From NCBI RefSeq assembly GCF_000427095.1, contig NC_021487.1, forward strand, positions 434,001 through 498,000: DNA of 64,000 bases, given 5' to 3'. Positions 1 through 8,223 of this stretch are shown here, piece after piece. The notes beneath the pieces are model-generated. The model was not told the DNA's origin. It did not search any database and saw only the letters and a list, made by a program, of their open reading frames with translations. This DNA comes from Chthonomonas calidirosea T49. Its GTDB lineage: Bacteria > Armatimonadota > Chthonomonadetes > Chthonomonadales > Chthonomonadaceae. Position 1 is the first letter of the stretch. Every line of letters begins with the position of its first letter. Both the position numbers and the translations under genes were made by a program.

Positions 1-18
1 GTAGATTGGTAGAACCAT
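1..18 (-). CDS. 5' end of a gene controlled by a TPP riboswitch (cut by window edge)
   Basis: Only six codons are visible on the minus strand (ATG at 18-16, reading MVLPIY) before the window ends. The start is supported by an AAGGAG Shine-Dalgarno at 30-25, six bases upstream. The TPP riboswitch and terminator just upstream imply a thiamine synthesis, salvage or transport gene. The six residues are too few to say which one. Confidence 0.6.
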
Positions 19-72
19 TACTTTCTCCTTGTGGTCCAACGCGGTGTCGTTCCAAAAGTCAAATCGTGGGCG

Positions 73-113
73 AAAAGCAGAAAGCCACCGCTCCGAGCTT
101 TGGGAGCGATGGC
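73..113 (-). terminator. Intrinsic terminator forming the riboswitch expression platform
   Basis: On the minus strand an 11-bp stem (GCCATCGCTCC with GGAGCGGTGGC, one G-U pair; + strand 84-113) is followed by a broken U-rich run (TTTCTGCTTTT). It lies between the TPP aptamer and the start codon of the downstream gene. It is therefore best read as the ligand-dependent terminator of that riboswitch, although the SD is also close enough for translational effects. Confidence 0.7.
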
Positions 114-132
114 TGCATAAATGAGTCATTGC

Positions 133-210
133 TTCCCTCCGTCGGCATTACCCGAATCAGGTTCATAGGGTTGGGCTAGGTAGCCCTCTCAGCTTTACAG
201 CACCCCTAGC
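133..210 (-). promoter_or_regulatory. TPP riboswitch (THI element)
   Basis: The minus strand carries the classic THI-box signatures in order: a GGGGTGC start, GCTGAGA, ACCC, then TGAACCTGATTCGGGTAATG, and a closing CGGAGGGA. These are the pyrimidine- and pyrophosphate-sensing helices of the thiamine pyrophosphate aptamer. Binding of TPP normally shuts off the downstream thiamine gene, here through the hairpin at 84-113. The spacing promoter, aptamer, terminator, SD, ATG is complete. Confidence 0.95.
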
Positions 211-231
211 ATAGAATGAGGATATAGTCAG

Positions 232-261
232 ACTCTACCTGCATTTGGAAGCATTTGTCAA
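232..261 (-). promoter_or_regulatory. Sigma-70-type promoter for the TPP-controlled transcript
   Basis: On the minus strand a perfect -35 TTGACA (261-256) is followed after 18 bases by TAGAGT (237-232), four of six matches to the -10 consensus. The predicted start, near 225, sits just before the riboswitch aptamer, which supports the assignment. Confidence 0.6.
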
Positions 262-294
262 CTTACTTACGTTAGAGTTCATGACAACATGGCT

Positions 295-1653
295 TTACTC
301 AGCCATGACATAGGCAGACTCGCCGTGCTGGGTAAGGTCGAGACCTATGTTTTCATCTTCCACGTTGACGCGCAGGCCCATGGTGGCGCTAAGAATTTTC
401 GTAAGTATCCAAGTGCCTATAGCTGCATATGCAACAGCGCTGGCAACGGCAATAGTCTGTTTGATGAACAGAGTAAGGCCGCCACCGTAGAAAAGGCCGT
501 TACTTCCGGAGCCGTTCACGAGGACGGAAGCGAAGAGGCCTGTTGCGAGCGCTCCCCATATCCCTCCCATACCGTGCACTCCAAACACGTCGAGAGCGTC
601 ATCGTAGTGAAATCGGTGTTTAAGTTTGATAGCATAGAAGGAGATGAAGGCCACTCCAACGCCGATGAGCAAAGCCGGAATGGGGCCGACATAGCCTGAG
701 GCCGGTGTAATGGCTACAAGACCTGCGACCGCACCCGTGGCAAAGCCTAGCGCTGTAGGTTTTTTGTAGATACTCCATTCAATGAGTATCCATGTAAGTC
801 CGGCGATAGACGCAGCTATGTGGGTGGCGACGAAGGCGGAGGAGGCAAGTCCGCCTGAGGCCAAGGCACTGCCGGCATTAAAGCCGAACCATCCGAACCA
901 CAGTAATGCGGTTCCTACCAGGGTCATAGTGAGGTTATGGGGACGCATCTCTTCTCCGGTATGTAGCGTATCTGTGTAGCGTCTGCCAAGTGCGATAGCG
1001 AGGACCAGCGCCGAAACCCCGCTGCTGATGTGCACAACAGTACCACCTGCAAAATCCAGTGCTCCGAGGCTATTGAGCCAACCGTTGTGTCCCCAAACCC
1101 AGTGGGCAAGTGGACAGTAGATGAAGGTGCTCCAGAGGGTAATAAAGACCACATAGGTCGAAAATTTCATGCGTTCGGCGATCGCCCCGCTGATGAGCGC
1201 TGGGGTGATGATGGCGAACATCAGTTGGTAGATCATGTAAACCTGGTGCGGGACGGTAGGAGCGTAGTAAGGGGAAGGGGTTTCACCTACATGGTTAAGT
1301 CCAAACCATTGCAGACTACCTATGAAAGGGTTCCCTGGCGCAAAAGCGAGGGAGTAGCCCCAGAGAAGCCATACAAAGGTCACGATGCCGAGCGCCACGA
1401 AGCTTTGCATAAGCATATTAAGTACATTTTTAGAACGCACCATACCGCCGTAGAAGAAAGCGAGGCCTGGCGTCATTAGCATCACGAAGGCAGCAGCGAC
1501 GAGCATCCAGGCGGTGTCACCCGTGTTAATAGCAGGAGAAGAGGGTGTGGGGGGCTGGGCACAGGCGTTTGCATTGGCAAGCAGAATGATAAGAAGCGTT
1601 GTTGCTGCGGTTAGAGCTATTTGGGTGTTCGATTTGATAAATTTGTGAAACAT
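295..1653 (-). CDS. amtB: Ammonium transporter (Amt/MEP/Rh family)
   Basis: A 452-residue inner-membrane ammonia channel. The N-terminus (about 1-33) is a cleavable-signal-like hydrophobic segment ending near NACAQ, followed by about eleven hydrophobic spans. Family motifs are present: TPGLAFFYGGMVRSKN after the first span, GGTVVHISSG holding the first pore histidine, and FGVHGMGGIWGALATG holding the second. The length is typical for AmtB. The start ATG has GGAGG 13 bases upstream. No glnK/PII gene lies next to it, unlike many amtB loci, so any PII partner must be elsewhere. The roughly 240-nt region upstream folds into a structured leader whose 3' hairpin arm complements the SD, suggesting translational control (see separate entry). 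Confidence 0.96.
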   Translation of the reverse strand: MFHKFIKSNTQIALTAATTLLIILLANANACAQPPTPSSPAINTGDTAWMLVAAAFVMLMTPGLAFFYGGMVRSKNVLNMLMQSFVALGIVTFVWLLWGYSLAFAPGNPFIGSLQWFGLNHVGETPSPYYAPTVPHQVYMIYQLMFAIITPALISGAIAERMKFSTYVVFITLWSTFIYCPLAHWVWGHNGWLNSLGALDFAGGTVVHISSGVSALVLAIALGRRYTDTLHTGEEMRPHNLTMTLVGTALLWFGWFGFNAGSALASGGLASSAFVATHIAASIAGLTWILIEWSIYKKPTALGFATGAVAGLVAITPASGYVGPIPALLIGVGVAFISFYAIKLKHRFHYDDALDVFGVHGMGGIWGALATGLFASVLVNGSGSNGLFYGGGLTLFIKQTIAVASAVAYAAIGTWILTKILSATMGLRVNVEDENIGLDLTQHGESAYVMAE

Positions 1654-1661
1654 GCTTTGTT

Positions 1662-1889
1662 AGGTTCCTCCTGTGGTAGATAGGCTGCATTGCGGATAGA
1701 TTCAAACACTGAGTGAACGTAAAAGAACGCCACCGCCTGAAGGAGGAACCTCGTTCCTCAGACAGACGGCTAGCCGAGACACATCCTTGTCGTGGGCAGC
1801 CTGCCCTCTTGTGATAAGGTTTGATGGTCCTTATGACTAGGACTGCTCGGCCACTAGGCGGCTCTAATGCCGACTGCGCCGTCGGTCTG
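1662..1889 (-). promoter_or_regulatory. Structured amtB leader, candidate riboswitch or attenuator of unknown class
   Basis: Read on the minus strand, 1889-1878 pairs with 1770-1759 (11 bp, one mismatch) and encloses nested helices: 1851-1846 with 1778-1773, ATAAGG/CCTTAT (1834-1829 with 1819-1814), which excludes an alternative AGGAC/GTCCT hairpin, and a GGGCA-GCC-TGCCC hairpin (1806-1794). Immediately 3' of this domain is the perfect hairpin GAGGAAC-GAG-GTTCCTC (1759-1743). Its 3' arm AGGTTCCTCC (1751-1742) is an exact 10-nt complement of the amtB ribosome-binding region GGAGGAACCT (1671-1662). Two exclusive states, SD free or SD masked, follow. It does not match the signatures of glnA, TPP, SAM, glycine, cobalamin or ydaO riboswitches that I know. 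The stems could also be read on the plus strand. The rest of the 1654-2150 gap shows no gene. Confidence 0.5.
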
Positions 1890-2150
1890 ATAAGAGGATC
1901 ATGAGACGCTCACAGCTGTGTGAGCGTGATAATTCCATTTTGGCACGCGTTGCGGTCGCGAGTCAATATCAAAGAATGAGTGAGGTCAGAGGAATAGAGG
2001 AGATATTATCATCTGCTTTCGCCTCTTTTTATTTCCTTGCTACTTTGCGTCTTCTCTACCATACCTGTAGGAGGGGCCTCGCACCGCAATTTTTTACGAG
2101 ATAGAGGGTAAGATAGGCAGAGAAAAATATTTAGCGAGAAAGGAGCGCCT

Positions 2151-2876
2151 ATGCCGCGATTTGATGGACGTGGGAGTGCTCAGTTGCGCCCGACAAAGAT
2201 CACACGAGGATTTATGCCCAATGCAGAAGGTTCGTGCCTTATTGAAATGGGGAATACGAAAGTAATCTGTACGGCGTCTGTAGAGGATAAGCTACCACCT
2301 TTTAGGAAGCTAGAAGGGGAGCTGGGGTGGGTTACCGCGGAGTATGGGATGCTGCCACGTTCAACCAACGTTCGTACGCCTCGGGAAGGTCGAAACGGGC
2401 CCTCGGGTAGAACGGTTGAGATTCAACGATTGATCGGAAGGAGTCTAAGGGCTGTTGTTGAGATGCCGGTTTTGGAAGAGCGGACGATTTTGATAGACTG
2501 TGATGTGCTGCAAGCGGATGGCGGAACGCGCTGTGCTGCCATTACAGGCTCTTTTGTGGCGCTTGCGGAGGCCTGCAGAAAATTAGTGGATGAGGGTGCT
2601 ATTACAAGAATGCCTCTGACGGGCATGGTGGCCGCAGTAAGTGTAGGTGTCGTTGGCAGTGACGAGTTGCTCGATCTTTGCTATGAAGAGGATCATCGTT
2701 GTGCCGTGGACATGAACGTAGTCATGACCGACAAAGGTCGTTACGTTGAAATACAGGGGACTGCCGAGATGACTCCGTTTGACCGAAATCGGCTTTTACG
2801 TCTTCTTGATCTCGCCCAGGTTGGCCTGGAACAGCTGTTCAAGATGCAGCGTGCCGCTCTGGAGGGGATTCTGTAG
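2151..2876 (+). CDS. rph: Ribonuclease PH
   Basis: Phosphate-dependent 3'-to-5' exoribonuclease that trims tRNA 3' ends; acts as a cytosolic hexameric ring. The 241 residues match the family length. Typical motifs are the N-terminal [40 protein letters not shown], the phosphate-site [17 protein letters not shown], and [24 protein letters not shown] lies five bases before the ATG. It opens a tight three-gene operon with rdgB three bases downstream, a pairing seen in many bacteria. Confidence 0.97.
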   Translation: MPRFDGRGSAQLRPTKITRGFMPNAEGSCLIEMGNTKVICTASVEDKLPPFRKLEGELGWVTAEYGMLPRSTNVRTPREGRNGPSGRTVEIQRLIGRSLRAVVEMPVLEERTILIDCDVLQADGGTRCAAITGSFVALAEACRKLVDEGAITRMPLTGMVAAVSVGVVGSDELLDLCYEEDHRCAVDMNVVMTDKGRYVEIQGTAEMTPFDRNRLLRLLDLAQVGLEQLFKMQRAALEGIL

Positions 2877-2879
2877 GCT

Positions 2880-3503
2880 ATGAATAGAGAGTTGCTTGTT
2901 GCGACCACGAATCCCAAGAAGGGGCGCGAAATGCTTCAGATTCTTGGAAGCTATTGCCCTGAGTTAACATTATTGACTTTAAATGATGTAGAACCCATGC
3001 CTATTGTGGAAGAGGCGGGGGAGACGTTTTATGAGAACGCCCATTTAAAGGCGGTATCCGCTGCAAAGCACACAGGTAGGATTGCCATCGCTGATGATGG
3101 GGGATTGGTAATAGATGCATTAAATGGAGCACCTGGCGTGCATTCCCATCGTTTTTTAGGTGTGGATGCCTCCTTTGATGAAAAGATGGACAAAATTCTC
3201 GAGCTCATGAGGCATGTTCCAGATGCAGAGCGCACCTGTCGATTTCAATGTGTTGTCGTGGTTGCAACTCCGGATGGACAAGAGTTCGTTAGTGAGGGTG
3301 TATGTGAGGGTTTAGTCGCCTATGAAAAACGTGGTCACTATGGTTTTGGATACGATCCTATCTTTTATTTACCCCAGCTTCAACGACATATGGCGGAGCT
3401 AACCCCCGACGAGAAGCATCGCATAAGTCATCGTGGAATGGCTTTACAGGGAGTAATTCCAATTCTAAGAAGCCTATTTCGACTCGATGAAAGAGAACGC
3501 TAA
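2880..3503 (+). CDS. rdgB: XTP/dITP diphosphatase (RdgB/HAM1 family)
   Basis: Cleans the nucleotide pool by hydrolysing deaminated purine triphosphates (XTP, dITP, ITP) to monophosphates. 207 residues, normal for the family. Motifs: VATTNPKKGREM at the N-terminus, EAGETFYENAHLKA, ADDGGLVIDALNGAPGVHS with catalytic acidic residues, GYGFGYDPIF-like HYGFGYDPIFYLP, and the C-terminal ELTPDEKHRISHRGMAL. It starts three bases after rph and its stop TAATG overlaps the next start by one base, so the three genes are probably translated from one message. Confidence 0.96.
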   Translation: MNRELLVATTNPKKGREMLQILGSYCPELTLLTLNDVEPMPIVEEAGETFYENAHLKAVSAAKHTGRIAIADDGGLVIDALNGAPGVHSHRFLGVDASFDEKMDKILELMRHVPDAERTCRFQCVVVVATPDGQEFVSEGVCEGLVAYEKRGHYGFGYDPIFYLPQLQRHMAELTPDEKHRISHRGMALQGVIPILRSLFRLDERER

Positions 3504-5233
3504 TGGATAAGTTGGAACGGTACCGTAGGGTTTTAGGAACTATTCCTACGAAGATGTTACGATGGAATTTGTATGGAGCTGGTCTAGAGAACTTTGGACG
3601 TAGCGGCGCTCCTGAAGTGGAGGAGATACCCCAATGCGGCCCTCATGAACTGTTGGTGCGCCATGATGCGTGTGGTCTATGCTATTCCGACACGAAGGTG
3701 GTCTCGCTTGGCTCGCAACATCCGCGACTAATAGGACGTGACCTTACGAGAGAGCCTGTGACGCTAGGTCATGAGGTTTGTTGCACCGTGGTGGATGTAG
3801 GGAGCGAGTTAGAGGGACACTTCGAACGCGGAGAACGCTACGTTATTCAGGCCGACGTATTCCATAACGGCAAATCTATGGCATATGGCTACGTGTTTCG
3901 GGGAGGTCTATCCGAGTACGGCATCATTCCGCGAGAGATGATCGAGGGGGATGAGGGCTGCTATCTATTGCCGATTCAAGCAGCAATAGGCTATGCAGAG
4001 GCTGCGTTGGTAGAGCCGTGGGCCTGCGTGGTTGCCTCTTACGCAATCGCCCACCGCTCACACCCTAAGCCTGGGGGCAGCTTCTTGCTTGTGGTAGGAA
4101 AAGATGGCGAGAATATTGAGATCGGGGACGTGATTGGGGCGACGCTCACGTCGCCCGTGCCGCGAGAAGTAGTTCTCATAACGGCTGAAGGACTTGATGT
4201 TACTCCTATTATAAGGCAGATCGAGGCAACAAATGTAAAGATGACTCGTCGCTCTGTAAGCGATCTCATGGAAGGCCGCATCGGAAATTTTGATGATATT
4301 ATTATTGCCGGTTGTTGGGATGCGGAGCTTGTAGAGAAAGTCTGTGATATGCCGGCCGATGATGGGGTCGTGGTACTTGCCTTAACTGAGCCTCTTCCGC
4401 CGAAGATTGCCCTTGACATCGGACGAGTCCATTATAACCGTCGTTTTTATATGGGGGCTAAAGGAAATAGGGTGGCAGATGCCTATAAAGAGCCGCGTAC
4501 CGCAGAATTGCGTGCTGGAGGATGTGCATGGTTCATTGGCGCGGCTGGGCCTATGGGACAGATGCATGTGCAGCGAGCCTTGCAGTTGCCAGAACCTCCC
4601 GAGCTTATTGTTGTAACTGACAGACATGATGATAGGTTGGAGAGCTTAAATAAGCGCTTTGGAGGATTAGCGAGACAGCGTCAAATAGAGCTGATTACGC
4701 GCAACGTGCGTGGGATGGATACTGACCAGCAGGCAGAAATGCTGATGGAGCTCACGCGTGGCAGAGCATTTGATGATATCGTTAGTATGGTGGCTGATGC
4801 AGCTGCGATCGAAGCGGCAGTAGAGCTTCTAGCAAATGGAGGTTGGTTTAATATCTTTGCTGGGGTTGCTAGAGGAACAAAAATCGGCGTACCTTGCACG
4901 CGTATCGTGCGGGATGGTTGTCGGTTTATTGGCAGCAGTGGCTCTTCCCTGGCCGCCATGAGGGAAACTTTGGCGCGTGTAGAGCAGGCCACGCTCAATA
5001 CAAATGCCTCTCTAGCAGCAATTGGTGGGATGGAAGCTGCCCGTGACGGCCTTCAGGCCGTGAAGGAAGGGAGATTTCCAGGAAAGACTCTTATTTTCCC
5101 TCACCTTCACCAGCTGCCACTAACTGCTTTACCCGATTTGAAAGATGTCCTGCCTTCTGTATATGGACTGCTAGAAGATGGCCAGTTTTGGACAAGAGCG
5201 GCCGAGGAAGAACTTTTTCGGCTATTGCTTTAA
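3503..5233 (+). CDS. Oversized zinc-type alcohol dehydrogenase (MDR superfamily) with a tandem cofactor domain
   Basis: Medium-chain dehydrogenase of 576 residues, against roughly 340-380 for the family. The N-terminal catalytic domain is recognisable: CGLCYSDTK (zinc Cys) and LGHEVCCTVVDVG around residues 60-105, and the EPWACVVASY segment near 175. A second, complete nucleotide-binding domain starts at CAWFIGAAGPMGQMHV near 336 and runs to a typical MDR end. Between them (about 190-330) lies an extra Rossmann-like half ending in DIGRVHYNRRFYMG, which resembles the usual end of an MDR cofactor domain but lacks a GxGxxG motif. The substrate is unknown; polyol or sugar oxidation is a family-level guess. 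The start overlaps the rdgB stop by one base. Confidence 0.75.
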   Translation: MDKLERYRRVLGTIPTKMLRWNLYGAGLENFGRSGAPEVEEIPQCGPHELLVRHDACGLCYSDTKVVSLGSQHPRLIGRDLTREPVTLGHEVCCTVVDVGSELEGHFERGERYVIQADVFHNGKSMAYGYVFRGGLSEYGIIPREMIEGDEGCYLLPIQAAIGYAEAALVEPWACVVASYAIAHRSHPKPGGSFLLVVGKDGENIEIGDVIGATLTSPVPREVVLITAEGLDVTPIIRQIEATNVKMTRRSVSDLMEGRIGNFDDIIIAGCWDAELVEKVCDMPADDGVVVLALTEPLPPKIALDIGRVHYNRRFYMGAKGNRVADAYKEPRTAELRAGGCAWFIGAAGPMGQMHVQRALQLPEPPELIVVTDRHDDRLESLNKRFGGLARQRQIELITRNVRGMDTDQQAEMLMELTRGRAFDDIVSMVADAAAIEAAVELLANGGWFNIFAGVARGTKIGVPCTRIVRDGCRFIGSSGSSLAAMRETLARVEQATLNTNASLAAIGGMEAARDGLQAVKEGRFPGKTLIFPHLHQLPLTALPDLKDVLPSVYGLLEDGQFWTRAAEEELFRLLL

Positions 5234-5241
5234 AGGTGATC

Positions 5242-6297
5242 TTAGTGATCTGTTTTAAATTGATAAATTGTTGTTTGCCGATAAACGCTGTTGGGTGTAA
5301 GCAGAATCGAAGGAAAGTGCGCTTGGTGAAGCGAGTCAGGAAAATGCTGGGCTTCTAGGCAGAGCGCTGCATGGGGTGAATAGGGTTTACCATCACGACT
5401 ATACAGGTTATCGGGAATCCGATTCATTGTATAGAGTTGTATCCCAGGCTCTGTTGTGTAGACCTCCATAATGCGCCCTGTTTTGGGTGCATATACCCGT
5501 GCCGCGAAAGTGAGCGCTACGGCTGCTTCATTTGATTTGTGAAGGACAAAGTTGTGATCATACCCTCCGATCACCGCAGGCAGTTCATGAAGATGGGCTC
5601 CGATCCTCGTTGGTTGAGTAAAGTCGAGTGGGGTATTCTTAACGCTCCAAATTTCTCCTGTAGGGATAAGCTCGTCGTCTGTAGGTGTATACAGATAGGC
5701 GTTGAGCGTAAGCTCATGGTCAAGGATATCTCCTTCTCCCGATAGGTAAAATAGGCATGGTTTGTAAGATTGATAGGAGTATCCATGTCGGTGGTTGCCA
5801 AATAGTCGAGGCGGAGGGCATTGTCTTCAGTGAGGGTGAAAGTGACTTCTACACGAAGATTCCCTGGGAACCCTTCTTCCCCATCGGGGCTGAGGCGAGA
5901 GAAGGTAACGGCATTGTTTTCGCTTTGCGGCGTTGCTTGCCAAAGCTGCTTGTCAAACCCCATTTTGCCGCCATGAAGTGTATGTGTGCCATGGTTGGCC
6001 GCTAGGACATACTGTTTCCCATGGAGAGTGAACTCCGCGTTGGCGATACGATTGGCAACTCGGCCAATCGTGGCACCGAAGTGAGGGTGTGGATTAAGAT
6101 AGTCTTCAAGCCGATCAAAACCAAGGGTGACCTCACCGATATTCCCATTGCGATCGGGTACGGCCAAGGAGGTGAGAATAGCTCCATAGTTAGTGACGCG
6201 TGCCGTGGAGCCGTGAGAGTTAGTTAGCGTAAAAATCGAAACAGGCTCTTCATTGGGCAGCTTTCCAAATATCTCTTGTTTAATCAACTTACACTCC
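5242..6297 (-). pseudogene. galM: Aldose 1-epimerase (mutarotase), broken by a one-base frameshift
   Basis: The reading frame from TTG at 6297 (GGGAG six bases upstream) gives mutarotase sequence through NYGAILTSLAVPDR, HTLHGG and the catalytic-site NLTNHAYF. The frame then drifts to nonsense and stops at 5571. The +1 frame resumes exactly there with LSGEGDILDHELTL and continues through PAVIGGYDHNF and LCLEAQHFPDS, carrying the catalytic Glu, to a stop at 5242. Restoring one A near 5745 (TTTTACC to TTTTAACC) rebuilds the family motif HAYFNLSGEG. All conserved residues survive on both sides, so the break is either very recent or a sequencing error. The normal role is interconversion of alpha and beta sugar anomers. 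Confidence 0.85.
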
Positions 6298-6615
6298 CTA
6301 TTGTGTCCGACTTTGGCGGACAATTATTTAAAGTATTGATGATGGCAATGTTTTGAGTGTGATGCTTGCTTGGGGCGAGTCCTGCTGAGGTTGCTAGGAT
6401 AATATAAGTGAGGCCGGAATGTTCACCGGTACTATGAGAAGTGATAGGTGTCTCCTCCTCAAGGCCGGCACCCTCCCCTCAATCCTAGAGGATCCACGAT
6501 TCCTCCGAAGTTTAGGTGGCGCGCATGTGATATGATAATAAAGCCGAATTAGAGTTCGACGCTATGAAAGGTAGTTCCTGCTAAGTGTACAAATCTATTC
6601 AGGAGCGATGAGAGA

Positions 6616-7407
6616 ATGGAACGTTTGAAAGGCCAGGTGGCTATTGTTACCGGTGGTGCACAGGGTCTAGGCGAGGCAATAGCTCATCGTCTAGCCCGAG
6701 AGGGATGTCGTGCCATTACTATCGCTGACATTAAAGTTGAGAAGGCGCGTGAGACAGCAGAGGAGATAACGCGAGCTACTGGGGCCGAGACGCTTGCCGT
6801 ACAGGTAGATGTAACCAACGAGGAGCAGGTAGAGGAGATGACACGGGAAACCGTGCGTAGATTCGGGGCGCTTGATCTCCTCGTGGCCAACGCCGGCATC
6901 TTGATTGCTTATGACATCACCGAATTTCCCGCTGAGGCTTGGCGAAGGGTTATAGATGTGAACCTGTTTGGCTATTTTTTGTGTGCTCGCGCAGCGGCAA
7001 GGGTAATGGTAAATCAGCGGAAAGGGAATATCATTCAAATCAATTCAAAATCGGGGAAGAAAGGGAGTTTTCGAAACAGTGCTTATTCAGCAAGCAAGTT
7101 TGGAGGAATAGGGCTTACCCAGTCTATTGCTCTTGATCTGGCACCTTATGGGATCCGTGTAAATGCCGTGTGCCCAGGTAATCTTTTAGATGGCACTCTG
7201 TGGCAGGAAAGCCTTTATGAGCAATATGCCCGCACGCAAGGACTTACCAAGGAGGAAGTTCGTCTCAAGTATGAAGCCCAGGTACCTTTAGGTCGTGGAT
7301 GTACTTATGAGGATGTATGTAATGTGGTGGTGTTTTTAGCCTCTGATGAAGCTAGTTATATGACGGGACAGGCAATCAACGTTACTGGCGGCCAGGAGAT
7401 GCGCTAG
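6616..7407 (+). CDS. SDR oxidoreductase, sorbitol-6-phosphate 2-dehydrogenase-like
   Basis: Classical short-chain dehydrogenase of 263 residues. [16 protein letters not shown] near residue 12 is the NAD-binding glycine motif, LVANAG near 96 is the NNAG-type motif, and [19 protein letters not shown] (about 140-160) holds the catalytic Ser, Tyr and Lys. The stretch from NSKSGKKGS through [20 protein letters not shown] and the C-terminal [14 protein letters not shown] is very close to SrlD/GutD enzymes that oxidise sorbitol-6-phosphate to fructose-6-phosphate. No PTS sorbitol genes are nearby, so the substrate assignment is tentative. An AGGAG is 10 bases upstream of the start. A weak promoter (TTTAGG, 17 bases, GATAAT) may lie near 6510-6540 in the gap, which holds nothing else recognisable. 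Confidence 0.85.
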   Translation: MERLKGQVAIVTGGAQGLGEAIAHRLAREGCRAITIADIKVEKARETAEEITRATGAETLAVQVDVTNEEQVEEMTRETVRRFGALDLLVANAGILIAYDITEFPAEAWRRVIDVNLFGYFLCARAAARVMVNQRKGNIIQINSKSGKKGSFRNSAYSASKFGGIGLTQSIALDLAPYGIRVNAVCPGNLLDGTLWQESLYEQYARTQGLTKEEVRLKYEAQVPLGRGCTYEDVCNVVVFLASDEASYMTGQAINVTGGQEMR

Positions 7408-7409
7408 CA

Positions 7410-8168
7410 TTGTCAAAAGTACGGAAAATGACGGAGGATTCTCCTACAAATGGGGTAGATGAAGAGGAGTGGCCCCCTCTTGTATTGGTGGCCACTCCTA
7501 TTGGGAATTTAGAGGATATAAGCTTACGTGCCCTCAGGATATTGAAAAGTGTAGATATTATCGCAAGTGAAGATACTCGAAAGACCGGTCTTTTGCTGAA
7601 GCGCTACGCTATCGAAAAGCGTCAAATTTCCCTTCACGAGCACAATGAGGAACGAGCTATTCAGCAGATACTGGCATTTATTCGGCAAGGGAAGCATGTG
7701 GCGGTAGTGACGGATGCGGGAACTCCGGGAATTGCAGATCCTGGCTATCTCCTTGTTAGAAAGGCTCTTGAAGAGAACATTCCACTTACGATGGTGCCCG
7801 GCCCAGCTGCTTTTGTCATGGCGCTAGTCTTGTCGGGATTACCGAGTCATAGCTTCACGTTTCGTGGTTTTCCTCCACGTAAAGCAGGGCCTCGACGGCG
7901 TTTTTTTGAAATGGATAGAGACTCGCCCCATACACTTATCTACTATGAAAGCCCTTATCGCCTTATTGAGAGTCTAGAAATGGCCTTGGAAGTCTTTGGG
8001 GATAGACCGGCGGCACTTGCCAACGACTTGACTAAGAGATTTGAAAGGGTAGATCGAGGTCTGCTATCGGAAATTCTAGCGGTTGTTCGGGGGCTGACTC
8101 TGCGGGGTGAATTTGTGTTGCTAATAGCCGGTTGTGAACGATCTGATAGATCTGAAGGAAAAAAATAG
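7410..8168 (+). CDS. rsmI: 16S rRNA (cytidine-1402-2'-O)-methyltransferase
   Basis: S-adenosylmethionine-dependent methylation of C1402 in the ribosomal decoding centre. The 252 residues hold the family signatures [58 protein letters not shown] and FRGFPPRK. The TTG at 7410 is chosen, with AGGAG at 7393-7397; an in-frame ATG at 7428 is an alternative, since the first about 23 residues are poorly conserved and acidic. It follows the SDR gene by two bases. A strong stem at 8171-8206 ends the unit. Confidence 0.95.
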   Translation: MSKVRKMTEDSPTNGVDEEEWPPLVLVATPIGNLEDISLRALRILKSVDIIASEDTRKTGLLLKRYAIEKRQISLHEHNEERAIQQILAFIRQGKHVAVVTDAGTPGIADPGYLLVRKALEENIPLTMVPGPAAFVMALVLSGLPSHSFTFRGFPPRKAGPRRRFFEMDRDSPHTLIYYESPYRLIESLEMALEVFGDRPAALANDLTKRFERVDRGLLSEILAVVRGLTLRGEFVLLIAGCERSDRSEGKK

Positions 8169-8170
8169 AC

Positions 8171-8206
8171 AGGCTTTCGTCGCTCTACATAGAGCGACGA
8201 AAGCCT
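8171..8206. terminator. Bidirectional hairpin terminator between convergent genes
   Basis: A perfect 16-bp inverted repeat (AGGCTTTCGTCGCTCT and its complement) with a four-base loop. On the minus strand it is followed by GTCTATTTTTTT, a good U-run for the aldo/keto reductase gene. On the plus strand only CTTTG follows, so termination of rsmI is less certain. Confidence 0.8.
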
Positions 8207-8223
8207 TTGAGGGAGCGTATCGG

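Noticed and set aside
1941-1954. Sigma-54-like TGGCAC...TTGC sequence upstream of rph/amtB
   Set aside because: The distance between the GG and GC elements is 10 bases instead of 12, and the strand does not lead to amtB.
1901-2104. Short open frame on the + strand ahead of rph
   Set aside because: No SD, no protein-like composition, and it overlaps the structured intergenic region.
5735-5760. Programmed frameshifting in the aldose epimerase
   Set aside because: No slippery heptamer with downstream structure was seen; a plain deletion fits the motif exactly.
7410-7421. Identical 12-mer TTGTCAAAAGTA at the starts of rsmI and of the Liv binding protein (35083)
   Set aside because: Both encode the common start MSKV, similarity ends at once, and the upstream contexts differ; coincidence is the simplest explanation.
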